In this document: piece by piece, positions 1-7,785 of the stretch
How the letters are laid out: each line of letters opens with the position of its first letter
How positions within the stretch are numbered: the stretch's first letter is position 1
DNA from: an uncultured Paraprevotella sp.
GTDB taxonomy: Bacteria > Bacteroidota > Bacteroidia > Bacteroidales > Bacteroidaceae
Direction of reading: 5' to 3'
DNA length: 64,000 bases
NCBI GenBank assembly: GCA_900548345.1
Contig: URKA01000004.1
Location: 45,302-109,301, forward strand
Made by a program: the position numbers and the translations under genes
The notes under the pieces: model-generated
The model's database searches: none
What the model was told of the DNA's origin: nothing
What the model saw: the letters and a program-made list of their open reading frames with translations, nothing else

Positions 1-2997
1 GGAATGGCTCTGATGACGGCCTTTATCCGGTCCGTCGTCCAAATCTTCAATGAGGTAGTTCAATGTGCTGCACTCCATCGGAGCCGTTCCATAGAACTCA
101 AGTCCCTTTCCATTCTCATCCTGCACGCGCCAGTAGCGCACTTCCGTCTTGTTTCCGCTCTCCTGCGGACGCACATAGCCCCAGTACTGGTTGGCCACGG
201 AGCCTGTGTACACACCAAGGCGGTCGCCGTTGTTACGGTCGCAGTAGTTCTCGCCCGGTCCCTTGCCGTAATATGCCACCGTGTTGTATTCCTGCGGCAT
301 CACGAGTTGCATGCCGTAACGCAACAGTTCAGGCATCTTTTCCGCGTTCTTGTCCACGGTCATTTTCTCCGTCACTATCAGTTCTCCACCGGCTGTCAGC
401 ACATACGTCATGGTCAGTTCGGCCTTCACCGAAGGCATTTCGTATACGGCCGTCACATGTTTCTCCGAATCCTTCTCGCTCCAAACCACATCAAATGACT
501 TCAGCTTCATCTCAGGATTCTTCCACGCACGCAACTTGTTCTGAATCTTTGCGCCGTAATCGTTGTCTGTAGGAGCACGCCAGAATTCAGGACGGATGGC
601 ATATCCCTCTTCCAGCATCGGTTTGCCGTCCACATCAAGATAGTCAATCCATCCCGTCCAACGGTTGAACGTCACGGAAGTGTTTCCTGCAGACAACGTC
701 ACGCAAGCCACCATTTCGTCCTTGGACACCTTCTGCACGTATGCTCCCTTATTGTCCTTCTCATCGGGAGTGGCAGCCGTCACAGCGTCTACCGTCGGGA
801 AAGTATAAGGATTCAGCACAAACTGCTGACGGGCTATGGCATAACCTTTCTTCAACAACGGCCCGTCTTTATGCAGGAAGAAGTCAATGTTCAGCACCAC
901 TTCCTTATCGCCACATCGGGTCAATGCCTCGGCAACGTAGTTGCCGAACCGAAGCGTTACCGTCTGTTGCGGAGCTATATTAGTCACTTCTTTCAGCAGG
1001 ACACGAGCCACTTCCTTACCCTCACATTCTACCGTAAGCCAGGCGTTCACATCTTCAAGCGAACGGAAGAAACGTTCGTTGAACACATCCATCGTACCGG
1101 CCTTCACGTCGAGATTCTTCACCCAGATGTCCTGGTAATAGTAGCGCACTTCATTGGCATGCGGGTTGGGCTGGCGGTCGGGGTTGATGATACCGTTGCA
1201 GTTGAAGTTATGGTCGCTGGCCGGATAACGTCCGAAGTCGCCGCCGAAGGCATAGATGGTCTTGCCCTTCTTGTTCTTCACGCGCAGTCCCTGGTCCACG
1301 AAGTCCCAGATAAAACCACCCTGATACTTGGGATACTTGCGTATCATGTCCCAATACTCCTTGAAACCACCCATCGAGTTACCCATCGCATGCGCATATT
1401 CGCATTGGATAAGCGGACGATGGTTGTCGCCCTGCGAATATTTGTCACAACCCTCATAGCCGTAATACATCGGGCAGAAGATGTCGGTCTTGCCGTTCTG
1501 TCCGGCCTGTTCGTACTGGCAAGGACGGCTGGGGTCGTAAGCCTTCACCCAATCGTATGCCTTCTCAAAGTTGATGCCGTAACCGGACTCGTTACCTAAG
1601 CTCCAGAAGATGATGGAAGGATGATTCTTGTAAATCTTCACATTGCTTTCATTACGCTCCAGGTGCGCCTTTTCGTAAGTCGGCTCCTTGGCCAGCGTCT
1701 TCTCGCCGTATCCCATTCCGTGACTCTCGATATTGGCCTCGGCCACCATGTAGATGCCATAAATGTCGCACAGCTCATACCAACGCGGGTCGTCCGGATA
1801 ATGGCAGGTGCGCACGGCATTGATGTTCAGCTCTTTCATCACCTTGATATCTTCTAACATGCGTTCCACGGATACCACATATCCCGTCACGGGGTCGAGC
1901 TCATGCCTGTTGGCTCCCTTGAACAACACAGGCCGTCCGTTCACCAGTACCTGGGCGTTTTTGATTTCCACCTTACGGAAACCCACCCGTTGCGGAATGG
2001 TCTCTATCTCGTTCTTGCCGTCGGTAAGCGTTGCATAGAGCATATAAAGGTTGGGCGTTTCGGCAGTCCACTTCAGCGGGTTGTCCAGTTTCATGGATAC
2101 TTCCATGATGCCGTTCTTGCCTACTTTCGAGGTCTGCGCAGCCACTTCCCGCCCCTCTTTGTCGCAAAGAGAGAAGGCTACGGTCTTTCCTTTGGCGGCA
2201 GGCGCCGTCACACGGATGTCCAGACGGCCGTCCTTGTAATCGTTCACAAGGTCCGGCGTAATGAAAATGTCTTCGATGTGTGCCGCTGGACGGGCGTAAA
2301 GATATACCTCACGGGCAATACCCGTAAAACGCCAGAAATCCTGGTCTTCAAGATATGAACCGTCGCACCAGCGCATCACCTGCATGGCTATCAGGTTCTC
2401 CTTGCCGGGGGTCAGGTATTTGGTCAGGTCGAACTCCGCAACCACCTTGCTGTCTTCACTATAGCCCACGAACTTGCCGTTCACCCACACCATGAGGTTG
2501 GACGTGGCGGAACCTACGTGCAGATAGATGCGGTCGCCCTTCCATTCGGCCGGCACCAGAATCTCCTTGCGGTAAGAACCGGTATAGTTATTACGTTCCT
2601 CAATGTAAGGGGGCTTGCTTTCAAACTGGGTTCTCCAGGCATATCCGTTGTTGGAATAGATGGCGTCGCCGTAGCCATTGAGCTCAAACAGCCCCGGCAC
2701 CGGAAAGTCCGTCCATTGCGAATCATCATACTTGAGCGAATAGAAACCGGCAGGCGCCTTGTCGTGGTCTTTCGAGAAGTTGAACTTCCATTTACCCTCA
2801 AGCGACAGGAAACGTCCGGATTTCTCTTTCTGCCCTTCCGAAGCAAGCCGGGCCGATTCATAAGCGAAAAACGCGGAACGGGGAGCCACGGTGTTCACCT
2901 CGTTCACCTGCGGGTCGAGCCACAGTGGTTTCTCTTTCTGTGCATACGCAGACAATGTAGTCCAGCACATACAGGAAATCAATAGTTCTTTTATCAT
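1..2997 (-). CDS. GH2 beta-galactosidase, 3' end missing
   Basis: Large LacZ-type glycoside hydrolase that removes terminal beta-galactose, here probably from plant galactan side chains or host glycans. The frame is open from the ATG at 2997 to the left edge, giving 999 codons; the last roughly 75 residues of the C-terminal domain lie outside. An N-terminal signal peptide ending near AYAQ is followed by the jelly-roll, immunoglobulin-like and TIM-barrel domains of GH2. The acid/base glutamate is E470 in GNESGYG and the nucleophile is E533 in CEYAHAMGNS, both intact. It is transcribed away from the divergent DUF6057 gene and has its own promoter. Substrate is inferred from context only; family assignment is firm. 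Confidence 0.95.
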   Translation of the reverse strand, partial: MIKELLISCMCWTTLSAYAQKEKPLWLDPQVNEVNTVAPRSAFFAYESARLASEGQKEKSGRFLSLEGKWKFNFSKDHDKAPAGFYSLKYDDSQWTDFPVPGLFELNGYGDAIYSNNGYAWRTQFESKPPYIEERNNYTGSYRKEILVPAEWKGDRIYLHVGSATSNLMVWVNGKFVGYSEDSKVVAEFDLTKYLTPGKENLIAMQVMRWCDGSYLEDQDFWRFTGIAREVYLYARPAAHIEDIFITPDLVNDYKDGRLDIRVTAPAAKGKTVAFSLCDKEGREVAAQTSKVGKNGIMEVSMKLDNPLKWTAETPNLYMLYATLTDGKNEIETIPQRVGFRKVEIKNAQVLVNGRPVLFKGANRHELDPVTGYVVSVERMLEDIKVMKELNINAVRTCHYPDDPRWYELCDIYGIYMVAEANIESHGMGYGEKTLAKEPTYEKAHLERNESNVKIYKNHPSIIFWSLGNESGYGINFEKAYDWVKAYDPSRPCQYEQAGQNGKTDIFCPMYYGYEGCDKYSQGDNHRPLIQCEYAHAMGNSMGGFKEYWDMIRKYPKYQGGFIWDFVDQGLRVKNKKGKTIYAFGGDFGRYPASDHNFNCNGIINPDRQPNPHANEVRYYYQDIWVKNLDVKAGTMDVFNERFFRSLEDVNAWLTVECEGKEVARVLLKEVTNIAPQQTVTLRFGNYVAEALTRCGDKEVVLNIDFFLHKDGPLLKKGYAIARQQFVLNPYTFPTVDAVTAATPDEKDNKGAYVQKVSKDEMVACVTLSAGNTSVTFNRWTGWIDYLDVDGKPMLEEGYAIRPEFWRAPTDNDYGAKIQNKLRAWKNPEMKLKSFDVVWSEKDSEKHVTAVYEMPSVKAELTMTYVLTAGGELIVTEKMTVDKNAEKMPELLRYGMQLVMPQEYNTVAYYGKGPGENYCDRNNGDRLGVYTGSVANQYWGYVRPQESGNKTEVRYWRVQDENGKGLEFYGTAPMECSTLNYLIEDLDDGPDKGRHQSHS

Positions 2998-3057
2998 GGA
3001 TTTTTTGTTTTTAATGCGCCCTGCGGCGCGATTGTTTAACGGTTAATAATGGTAGTG

Positions 3058-3065
3058 CAAAGATA
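3058..3065 (-). promoter_or_regulatory. Bacteroides -7 box for the GH2 gene
   Basis: Minus-strand TATCTTTG matches the Bacteroides housekeeping -7 consensus TAnnTTTG and would start transcription about 50 nt before the GH2 ATG. No good -33 TTTG is seen at the usual spacing, so control by an activator is possible. Confidence 0.55.
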
Positions 3066-3137
3066 ATAAAATAGTCCGATTATCCACAGTAAAGCAAAGT
3101 TTTCCGCAAAAGATAATCAAATCAGGACAAGAAATAT

Positions 3138-3145
3138 TAACTTTG
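3138..3145 (+). promoter_or_regulatory. -7 box for the DUF6057 unit
   Basis: TAACTTTG fits TAnnTTTG. The predicted transcript start is near 3152, only a few bases before the ATG at 3157 and about 23 nt before the in-frame ATG at 3175. This favours the second ATG as the real start of the next gene. Confidence 0.55.
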
Positions 3146-3156
3146 GGGTACAGAAT

Positions 3157-5091
3157 ATGAATTCATACCGAATTATGACAAAGCACAAGGTTAAGACCGA
3201 TTTCTCCAAGCCGTATCATGCCATGCCGCACGACCGCCAAAAGACGGAAGCGCCATGGAAGAAAATCCTCTCCGGCAGGCACCTGCCCTTACTCTACGAC
3301 ATCCTGCTCCCTGCCGTCATGGGCATCTGCCTGTATGCCTTTGAGTACGAAACACTTTTCCGTATACAGGAACAGAACTTATTCCTGACAGACGGACTGT
3401 TTTACCGTGGTCTTGCGGAATATCCGGGAGGCACATTACTGTGGCTGTCCTGTTTCCTGACGGCATTTTTCCACTATCCTGCGCTCGGCGTTTGCCTGCT
3501 CGTGTTGTGCTGGACGGCCATCTGCCTCATCATGCGCCGTGCCTTCCGGCTTTCCTCACCCGCATGGAGCATCCTGCCGCTCGTGACACCCGTTGCCCTG
3601 CTGGCCGGTATCGTCCAGATGGGATACTTCCTTTACTACATCAAACTGCAAGGCTACTTTTTTGCGGGCACTTTAGGTTTCCTTCTCGCCATGATGGCGG
3701 TATGGGTATTCAGACCGCTTGCCTCCCGACATCCCATTGCCGGCATGGCATGGATGGCCGTATGGACCATTGCGGGCTACCCGCTTCTCGGCGCATACGC
3801 CCTTCTGGGCACGCTGTACATGTCGCTGCTTTGCCTGCACATACCGGGAGAAGTTTTCAAGCATCGCATCGTTCCCATGATTGCCGGACTGCTGCTCATC
3901 GCCGGAATCCCTGTATGTGCATGGCATTTCTACGCCCAGACATCCTTCAGCGAAATCTACACGGCTGCCCTGCCGAGTTTCGATGTCTGCGACGTAGTCT
4001 ACTCCAACTTCCGTTATCCTTATTATATATTGTTCGCCCTTCCCATTATATGCGTGGCCGCATACGGCCGTAAACCGGTCCGTGCGAAAACCGGATGGAT
4101 CGTTGCCGGACATGTGGCAGCACTCGCGGCATGCGCCGTCATGCTTGACAAGGTATGGTACAGGGATGCCAACTTCCAGAAGGAACTGCGCATCACACGC
4201 GCCATAGAAAACGAACAATGGGAAGAAGTGCTCAATATTTATACGGAAGGAGACGAAGAACCCACCCGCATGATGGTCATGAGCAAGAACCTGGCCCTAT
4301 TCCGTTTAGGACGTGCAGGCGATGAAATGTTCCGCTACCGCGAAGGCGGCGCACATCCCAACGCCCCATTTCCTGTCAGTATGAGCCAGACAGGAGGCAA
4401 GGCACTGTATTACCATTACGGACAAGAAAACTACTGCTACCGCTGGTGCATGGAAGACGGTGTCTCTTACGGATGGAGAACAGAATACCTCAAGTTCATG
4501 GCCAAGACATCGCTGGCCAGCGGCGACCTCAAAGTGGCAAAGAAATACATCGGCATATTAGGGCGCACCCTTTTCCATAAAGACTGGGCAAAAAAATATG
4601 CGGTATTTGCCGACCATCCCGAAAAAATAAGCGAAAGTACGGAGTTCGCCCCCATCCTGCACCTGCTCCCGCCGGAAAACTCACTGGGCTCAGACCAGAG
4701 CATCATAGAGCTTTTCCTGATGAACTCATTCGCCTACTCGGACAGCGACGACCCCGTCTATCAGGAACAAACGCTGATTTCGGCTTTATACAGAAAGGAA
4801 ATCCCTCTCTTCTGGCCCAAGTTTTTCAAATATGCCACGCTGCACAATGGAGAACGCATGCCAAGACATTACCAGGAAGCCGCATACCTGTACGGACACT
4901 TAGAGAACAATGTGGACGTAAGCCACATGCCCTTCGACCCGGAAGTGGCTGATACTTACAAACGCTTCATGGACTTCTCCCAGCAATGCCAGGGCATGAC
5001 AGAAGAACAGATGGCCAAGGCGTTCTATCCGCAATTCGGCGATACCTTTTATTACTTTTACTTTTTGTCCAACGGATTAAAGACTTATTGA
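3157..5091 (+). CDS. DUF6057 family polytopic membrane protein
   Basis: 644-residue protein of a Bacteroidales family annotated as DUF6057; function unknown. Residues about 45-340 carry a series of hydrophobic helices (for example LLPAVMGICLYAF, LAMMAVWVF, MIAGLLLIAGIPV), followed by a soluble, helix-rich C-terminal half of about 300 residues that looks TPR-like (ending SNGLKTY). The in-frame ATG at 3175 may be the true start because the -7 box sits just upstream of 3157. The stop is only 3 nt before the start of the next gene, so the two are almost certainly co-transcribed and probably work together at the cell envelope. Confidence 0.8.
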   Translation: MNSYRIMTKHKVKTDFSKPYHAMPHDRQKTEAPWKKILSGRHLPLLYDILLPAVMGICLYAFEYETLFRIQEQNLFLTDGLFYRGLAEYPGGTLLWLSCFLTAFFHYPALGVCLLVLCWTAICLIMRRAFRLSSPAWSILPLVTPVALLAGIVQMGYFLYYIKLQGYFFAGTLGFLLAMMAVWVFRPLASRHPIAGMAWMAVWTIAGYPLLGAYALLGTLYMSLLCLHIPGEVFKHRIVPMIAGLLLIAGIPVCAWHFYAQTSFSEIYTAALPSFDVCDVVYSNFRYPYYILFALPIICVAAYGRKPVRAKTGWIVAGHVAALAACAVMLDKVWYRDANFQKELRITRAIENEQWEEVLNIYTEGDEEPTRMMVMSKNLALFRLGRAGDEMFRYREGGAHPNAPFPVSMSQTGGKALYYHYGQENYCYRWCMEDGVSYGWRTEYLKFMAKTSLASGDLKVAKKYIGILGRTLFHKDWAKKYAVFADHPEKISESTEFAPILHLLPPENSLGSDQSIIELFLMNSFAYSDSDDPVYQEQTLISALYRKEIPLFWPKFFKYATLHNGERMPRHYQEAAYLYGHLENNVDVSHMPFDPEVADTYKRFMDFSQQCQGMTEEQMAKAFYPQFGDTFYYFYFLSNGLKTY

Positions 5092-5094
5092 TTT

Positions 5095-6594
5095 ATGTAT
5101 TCAAGACTTTGCATCATACTCACCCTCGCATGGACTGCCTTATCAGTGGTGTCATGCACCCCGAAAGCCCCGTCCGCATACAGCGAAAGCAAGGAGGAAG
5201 CACAAATTTACCCCGACTACCGCGAAGTGACCATACCGTCCAACATCGCTCCCCTGCACTTCATGATTGACGAAGAAGCCGAGGACTATGCCGTGCGGAT
5301 GACTTATCCCGGCGGCGAGTGGATTTCGGACAGCCGGAATGCCCTACCCGATGTGGATGAATGGCACGGCATACTGCAGGCAGCCAAAGGGAAATCCATC
5401 GAGGTGGAAGTCTTTGTCAAACCCCACAACCTTTGGATACGGCGCAAACCGTTCCGCATTCACGTGGCCGAGGAAGAAATCGACCCTTACATCTCGTACC
5501 GTCTCATCTGTCCGTCGTACGTCACCTACAAAGACCTGACCATCAACCAACGCAACCTGACGAACTTTGAAGAGCGCATCATCTACGGAAGCATGATGAA
5601 CACCACCGTTGAAGACGGACAATGCATCAACTGCCATGCCTACCAGAAAGGACACACCGGACGGATGCAGTTCCACGTCCGGGGCGGAATGAGCGGTACG
5701 GTAATCGCATGCGACGGCAAATTGTCGAAAGTCAACCTAAAGACCGACTCTCTGATTTCAAGCGGTGTATATCCGGCATGGCACCCGACTGAAAAACTGA
5801 TTGCCTACTCCGTCAACCAGACCGGACAGATGTTCCATACGCGGGACTTGCAGAAAATAGAGGTGCAGGACATGCGTAGCGACCTCATCCTGTACGATAT
5901 TGACAAAAACGAGGTGAGCCGCATCAAGGGGGACGACAACGAACTGGAATGTTACCCATGGTGGAGTCCCGACGGAAAATACCTGTATTACGTATCGGCA
6001 CACTTCGACGTGCAGGATACCGCTCACCAAACCCAGGATTTCATCAAAAGATACAAAGAAATCAAGTACAACATCTACCGCCGGGCATTCAACGGGCAAA
6101 GGCACACATTCGATGCTCCGGAAATGGTTTTCGACGCGGCCTCAGAAGGAAAGAGCGCCACCCTTCCGCGCATCTCCCCCGACGGCCGCTTCCTGATGTT
6201 TGCCCTCGGCGAGTTCGGCGTGTTCCACATCTGGCACAAGGACGCCGACCTTTATCTGATGGACCTGCACACTGATTCCGTACGCCCCATGACGGAGATC
6301 AATTCTCCCGACGTGGAGAGCTATCATTCATGGAGCACCAACGGACGCTGGGTCATCTTCAGCAGCCGCCGCAACGACGGCAACTTCACGCGCCCCTTCA
6401 TCGCGTACATCGACCGGAACGGAATAGGACGGAAACCGTTCGAGCTTCCGCAGGAAGAACCTGACATGCACCGCCGGTTCATGCGCAGCTACAACATCCC
6501 CGAATTCATGACCGGTCCTGTGGAATTTACCGCACAGAACTTCGCCTCGCTCATCCGGAACACGGAAGCATCTCCCGCACGGTTAAAAGACTGA
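5095..6594 (+). CDS. TolB-like beta-propeller lipoprotein with a CxxCH motif
   Basis: 499 residues. The N-terminal hydrophobic segment ends in VVSC, a lipobox that would lipidate C21. A beta-sandwich-like region precedes C177-I-N-C-H181, a single CxxCH motif that could bind c-type haem. The C-terminal two thirds hold PD40/WD40-type propeller blades (YPAWHPTEKLIAYS, PWWSPDGKYLYYVS, PRISPDGRFLMFA, SYHSWSTNGRWVIFSS). This matches the TolB-like secreted proteins found next to DUF6057 proteins in Bacteroidales. The gene follows its partner after 3 nt. No enzymatic activity can be assigned; haem attachment is inferred from the motif, and no cytochrome c maturation genes are in the window. Confidence 0.8.
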   Translation: MYSRLCIILTLAWTALSVVSCTPKAPSAYSESKEEAQIYPDYREVTIPSNIAPLHFMIDEEAEDYAVRMTYPGGEWISDSRNALPDVDEWHGILQAAKGKSIEVEVFVKPHNLWIRRKPFRIHVAEEEIDPYISYRLICPSYVTYKDLTINQRNLTNFEERIIYGSMMNTTVEDGQCINCHAYQKGHTGRMQFHVRGGMSGTVIACDGKLSKVNLKTDSLISSGVYPAWHPTEKLIAYSVNQTGQMFHTRDLQKIEVQDMRSDLILYDIDKNEVSRIKGDDNELECYPWWSPDGKYLYYVSAHFDVQDTAHQTQDFIKRYKEIKYNIYRRAFNGQRHTFDAPEMVFDAASEGKSATLPRISPDGRFLMFALGEFGVFHIWHKDADLYLMDLHTDSVRPMTEINSPDVESYHSWSTNGRWVIFSSRRNDGNFTRPFIAYIDRNGIGRKPFELPQEEPDMHRRFMRSYNIPEFMTGPVEFTAQNFASLIRNTEASPARLKD

Positions 6595-6618
6595 CAAGGA
6601 ATCCAAAATCCCGAATAG

Positions 6619-6721
6619 CACGCTGATGACGCGGATTTTGCGGATAAGCGCGGATTTTATCTTATTGACAGATAGAAATAACCATCCGCACTTATCCGCA
6701 AAATCGGCGTTTATCAGCGTG
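6619..6721. repeat. Long imperfect inverted repeat, REP-like
   Basis: Arms at 6619-6655 and 6684-6721 match at about 34 of 38 positions when one is reverse-complemented, sharing the core GATTTTGCGGATAAG. The 28-nt loop is AT-rich. There is no T-run, so it is a poor intrinsic terminator. It sits just after the propeller lipoprotein gene. Confidence 0.75.
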
Positions 6722-6809
6722 TAGCGTATCATCATGCCAACCATCATACTTTCCGGCATCCCCCAATATCCGGTCAAGGCATTTTTTTATTGTTTCCTGC
6801 TTTGCAAAT

Positions 6810-6942
6810 CTATAAATAAAACTTTTATTTTTGAAAACAGAACTTTTGGTTTCAAGAATAAAACTTTTGGTTTCAAGAATAAAACTTTTGGTTTCAAGAA
6901 TAAAACTTTTATTTTTAAAAATAAAACTTTTATTTATAGAAT
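6810..6942. repeat. Six 21-bp AT-rich tandem repeats
   Basis: Six units of 21 bp run from 6820 to 6942; units at 6841, 6862 and 6883 are identical (core AACTTTTGGTTTCAAGAATA) and the outer ones diverge. The block is flanked by CTATAAAT and ATTTATAG in inverted orientation. The unit is a multiple of three and lacks stops in several frames, so it creates spurious reading frames on both strands. A related block lies at 60831-60928. Confidence 0.9.
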
Positions 6943-7145
6943 CCGAAAGGACGGAAATCAATTTCCGACGACACATAGACACGATTCCGGCAAAGACAAT
7001 CTGCATTATCAGACGGACTTACACCTACTATCTTTTTTTTATTCAATAAAAAAAACAGTATATCACTTGGATAATATTGGGTTTTCTCATACTTTTGAAC
7101 TGCTATTTTACAAATATATAATACAAACATACAACAACTAAGATT

Positions 7146-7646
7146 ATGAGGCATTTGTTATCATTCATCCTCTCCCTCACCTGTTTCATGGTGTCGGCCG
7201 AAGATTTTACGTACACCCACGAAGGACAGACCCTGACCTACACCATCCTTGAAGGAAAGCCACAAACCTGCAAACTTAAAGACGGCACAGGGGGAAAGCC
7301 CGGAAACAGTGTATCCGGCAAAGTCGTCATCCCTTCAAGTATCCAAAAAGGAAACATATTGTATAAAGTGACAGGAATCGGCAGGTATGCATTCTGTGGT
7401 TGCAGTGGTTTGACATCCGTTACGCTTCCCAATGGGGTCACGTCTATCGGTGACGGTGCATTTTTGAACTGTAACAGTCTGTCTTCGATTTACTCCTTAA
7501 ACCCCATTCCTCCAAAAATGGGAAGAACATTGTTCATGGGAACAAAAGTAAGACTTTATGTGCCGAACGAGGCTTTAGAAGCATATAGGACAGCAGAACA
7601 TTGGAAACAATTCCGAAACATTCAAGGTATTGATGTAAAGAAATAA
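7146..7646 (+). CDS. Short secreted leucine-rich-repeat (BspA-type) protein
   Basis: 166 residues with a signal peptide (cleavage expected after VSA at about residue 18). A beta-rich N-terminal part is followed by two LRR_5/BspA-type repeats (IGRYAFCGCSGLTSVTLPNG and IGDGAFLNCNSLSSIY) and a C-terminal cap ending WKQFRNIQGID, as in the surface leucine-rich-repeat proteins of Bacteroides. Such proteins are usually longer, with many repeats, so this is a minimal version or a remnant. Probably exported and surface-associated, possibly adhesive; partner unknown. It stands alone between the repeat-rich spacer and the convergent GH105 gene. Confidence 0.75.
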   Translation: MRHLLSFILSLTCFMVSAEDFTYTHEGQTLTYTILEGKPQTCKLKDGTGGKPGNSVSGKVVIPSSIQKGNILYKVTGIGRYAFCGCSGLTSVTLPNGVTSIGDGAFLNCNSLSSIYSLNPIPPKMGRTLFMGTKVRLYVPNEALEAYRTAEHWKQFRNIQGIDVKK

Positions 7647-7674
7647 AAGATAGCAAGGCCTTAAAAGACATTGC

Positions 7675-7739
7675 CACAAAAAAGGAAAGGGCAGATATTT
7701 CCATACGGTTCACAAATCCCGTAAAGAAAATATCTGCCC
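7675..7739 (-). terminator. Intrinsic terminator after the GH105 gene
   Basis: A stem of GGGCAGATATTT (7689-7700) and AAATATCTGCCC (7728-7739) is followed on the minus strand by a T-rich tract (complement of 7675-7688). It ends minus-strand transcription just after the GH105 stop. Confidence 0.7.
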
Positions 7740-7785
7740 CTCCCCTTTCGTGCTGTGGCCTGAACCGAGTTCAGGTGCACAATGA

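Noticed and set aside
3080..3088. Perfect DnaA box TTATCCACA upstream of the GH2 gene, and TTGTCCACA at 54877-54885 upstream of dnaA
   Set aside because: Single isolated sites, no clustering or AT-rich unwinding element; not evidence for an origin.
6734..7141. Open frames on both strands across the 21-bp repeats (for example 135 codons on plus, 104 on minus)
   Set aside because: They exist because the repeat unit is a multiple of three and lacks stops; both strands are open at once, there is no ribosome-binding context, and the non-repeat parts look random.
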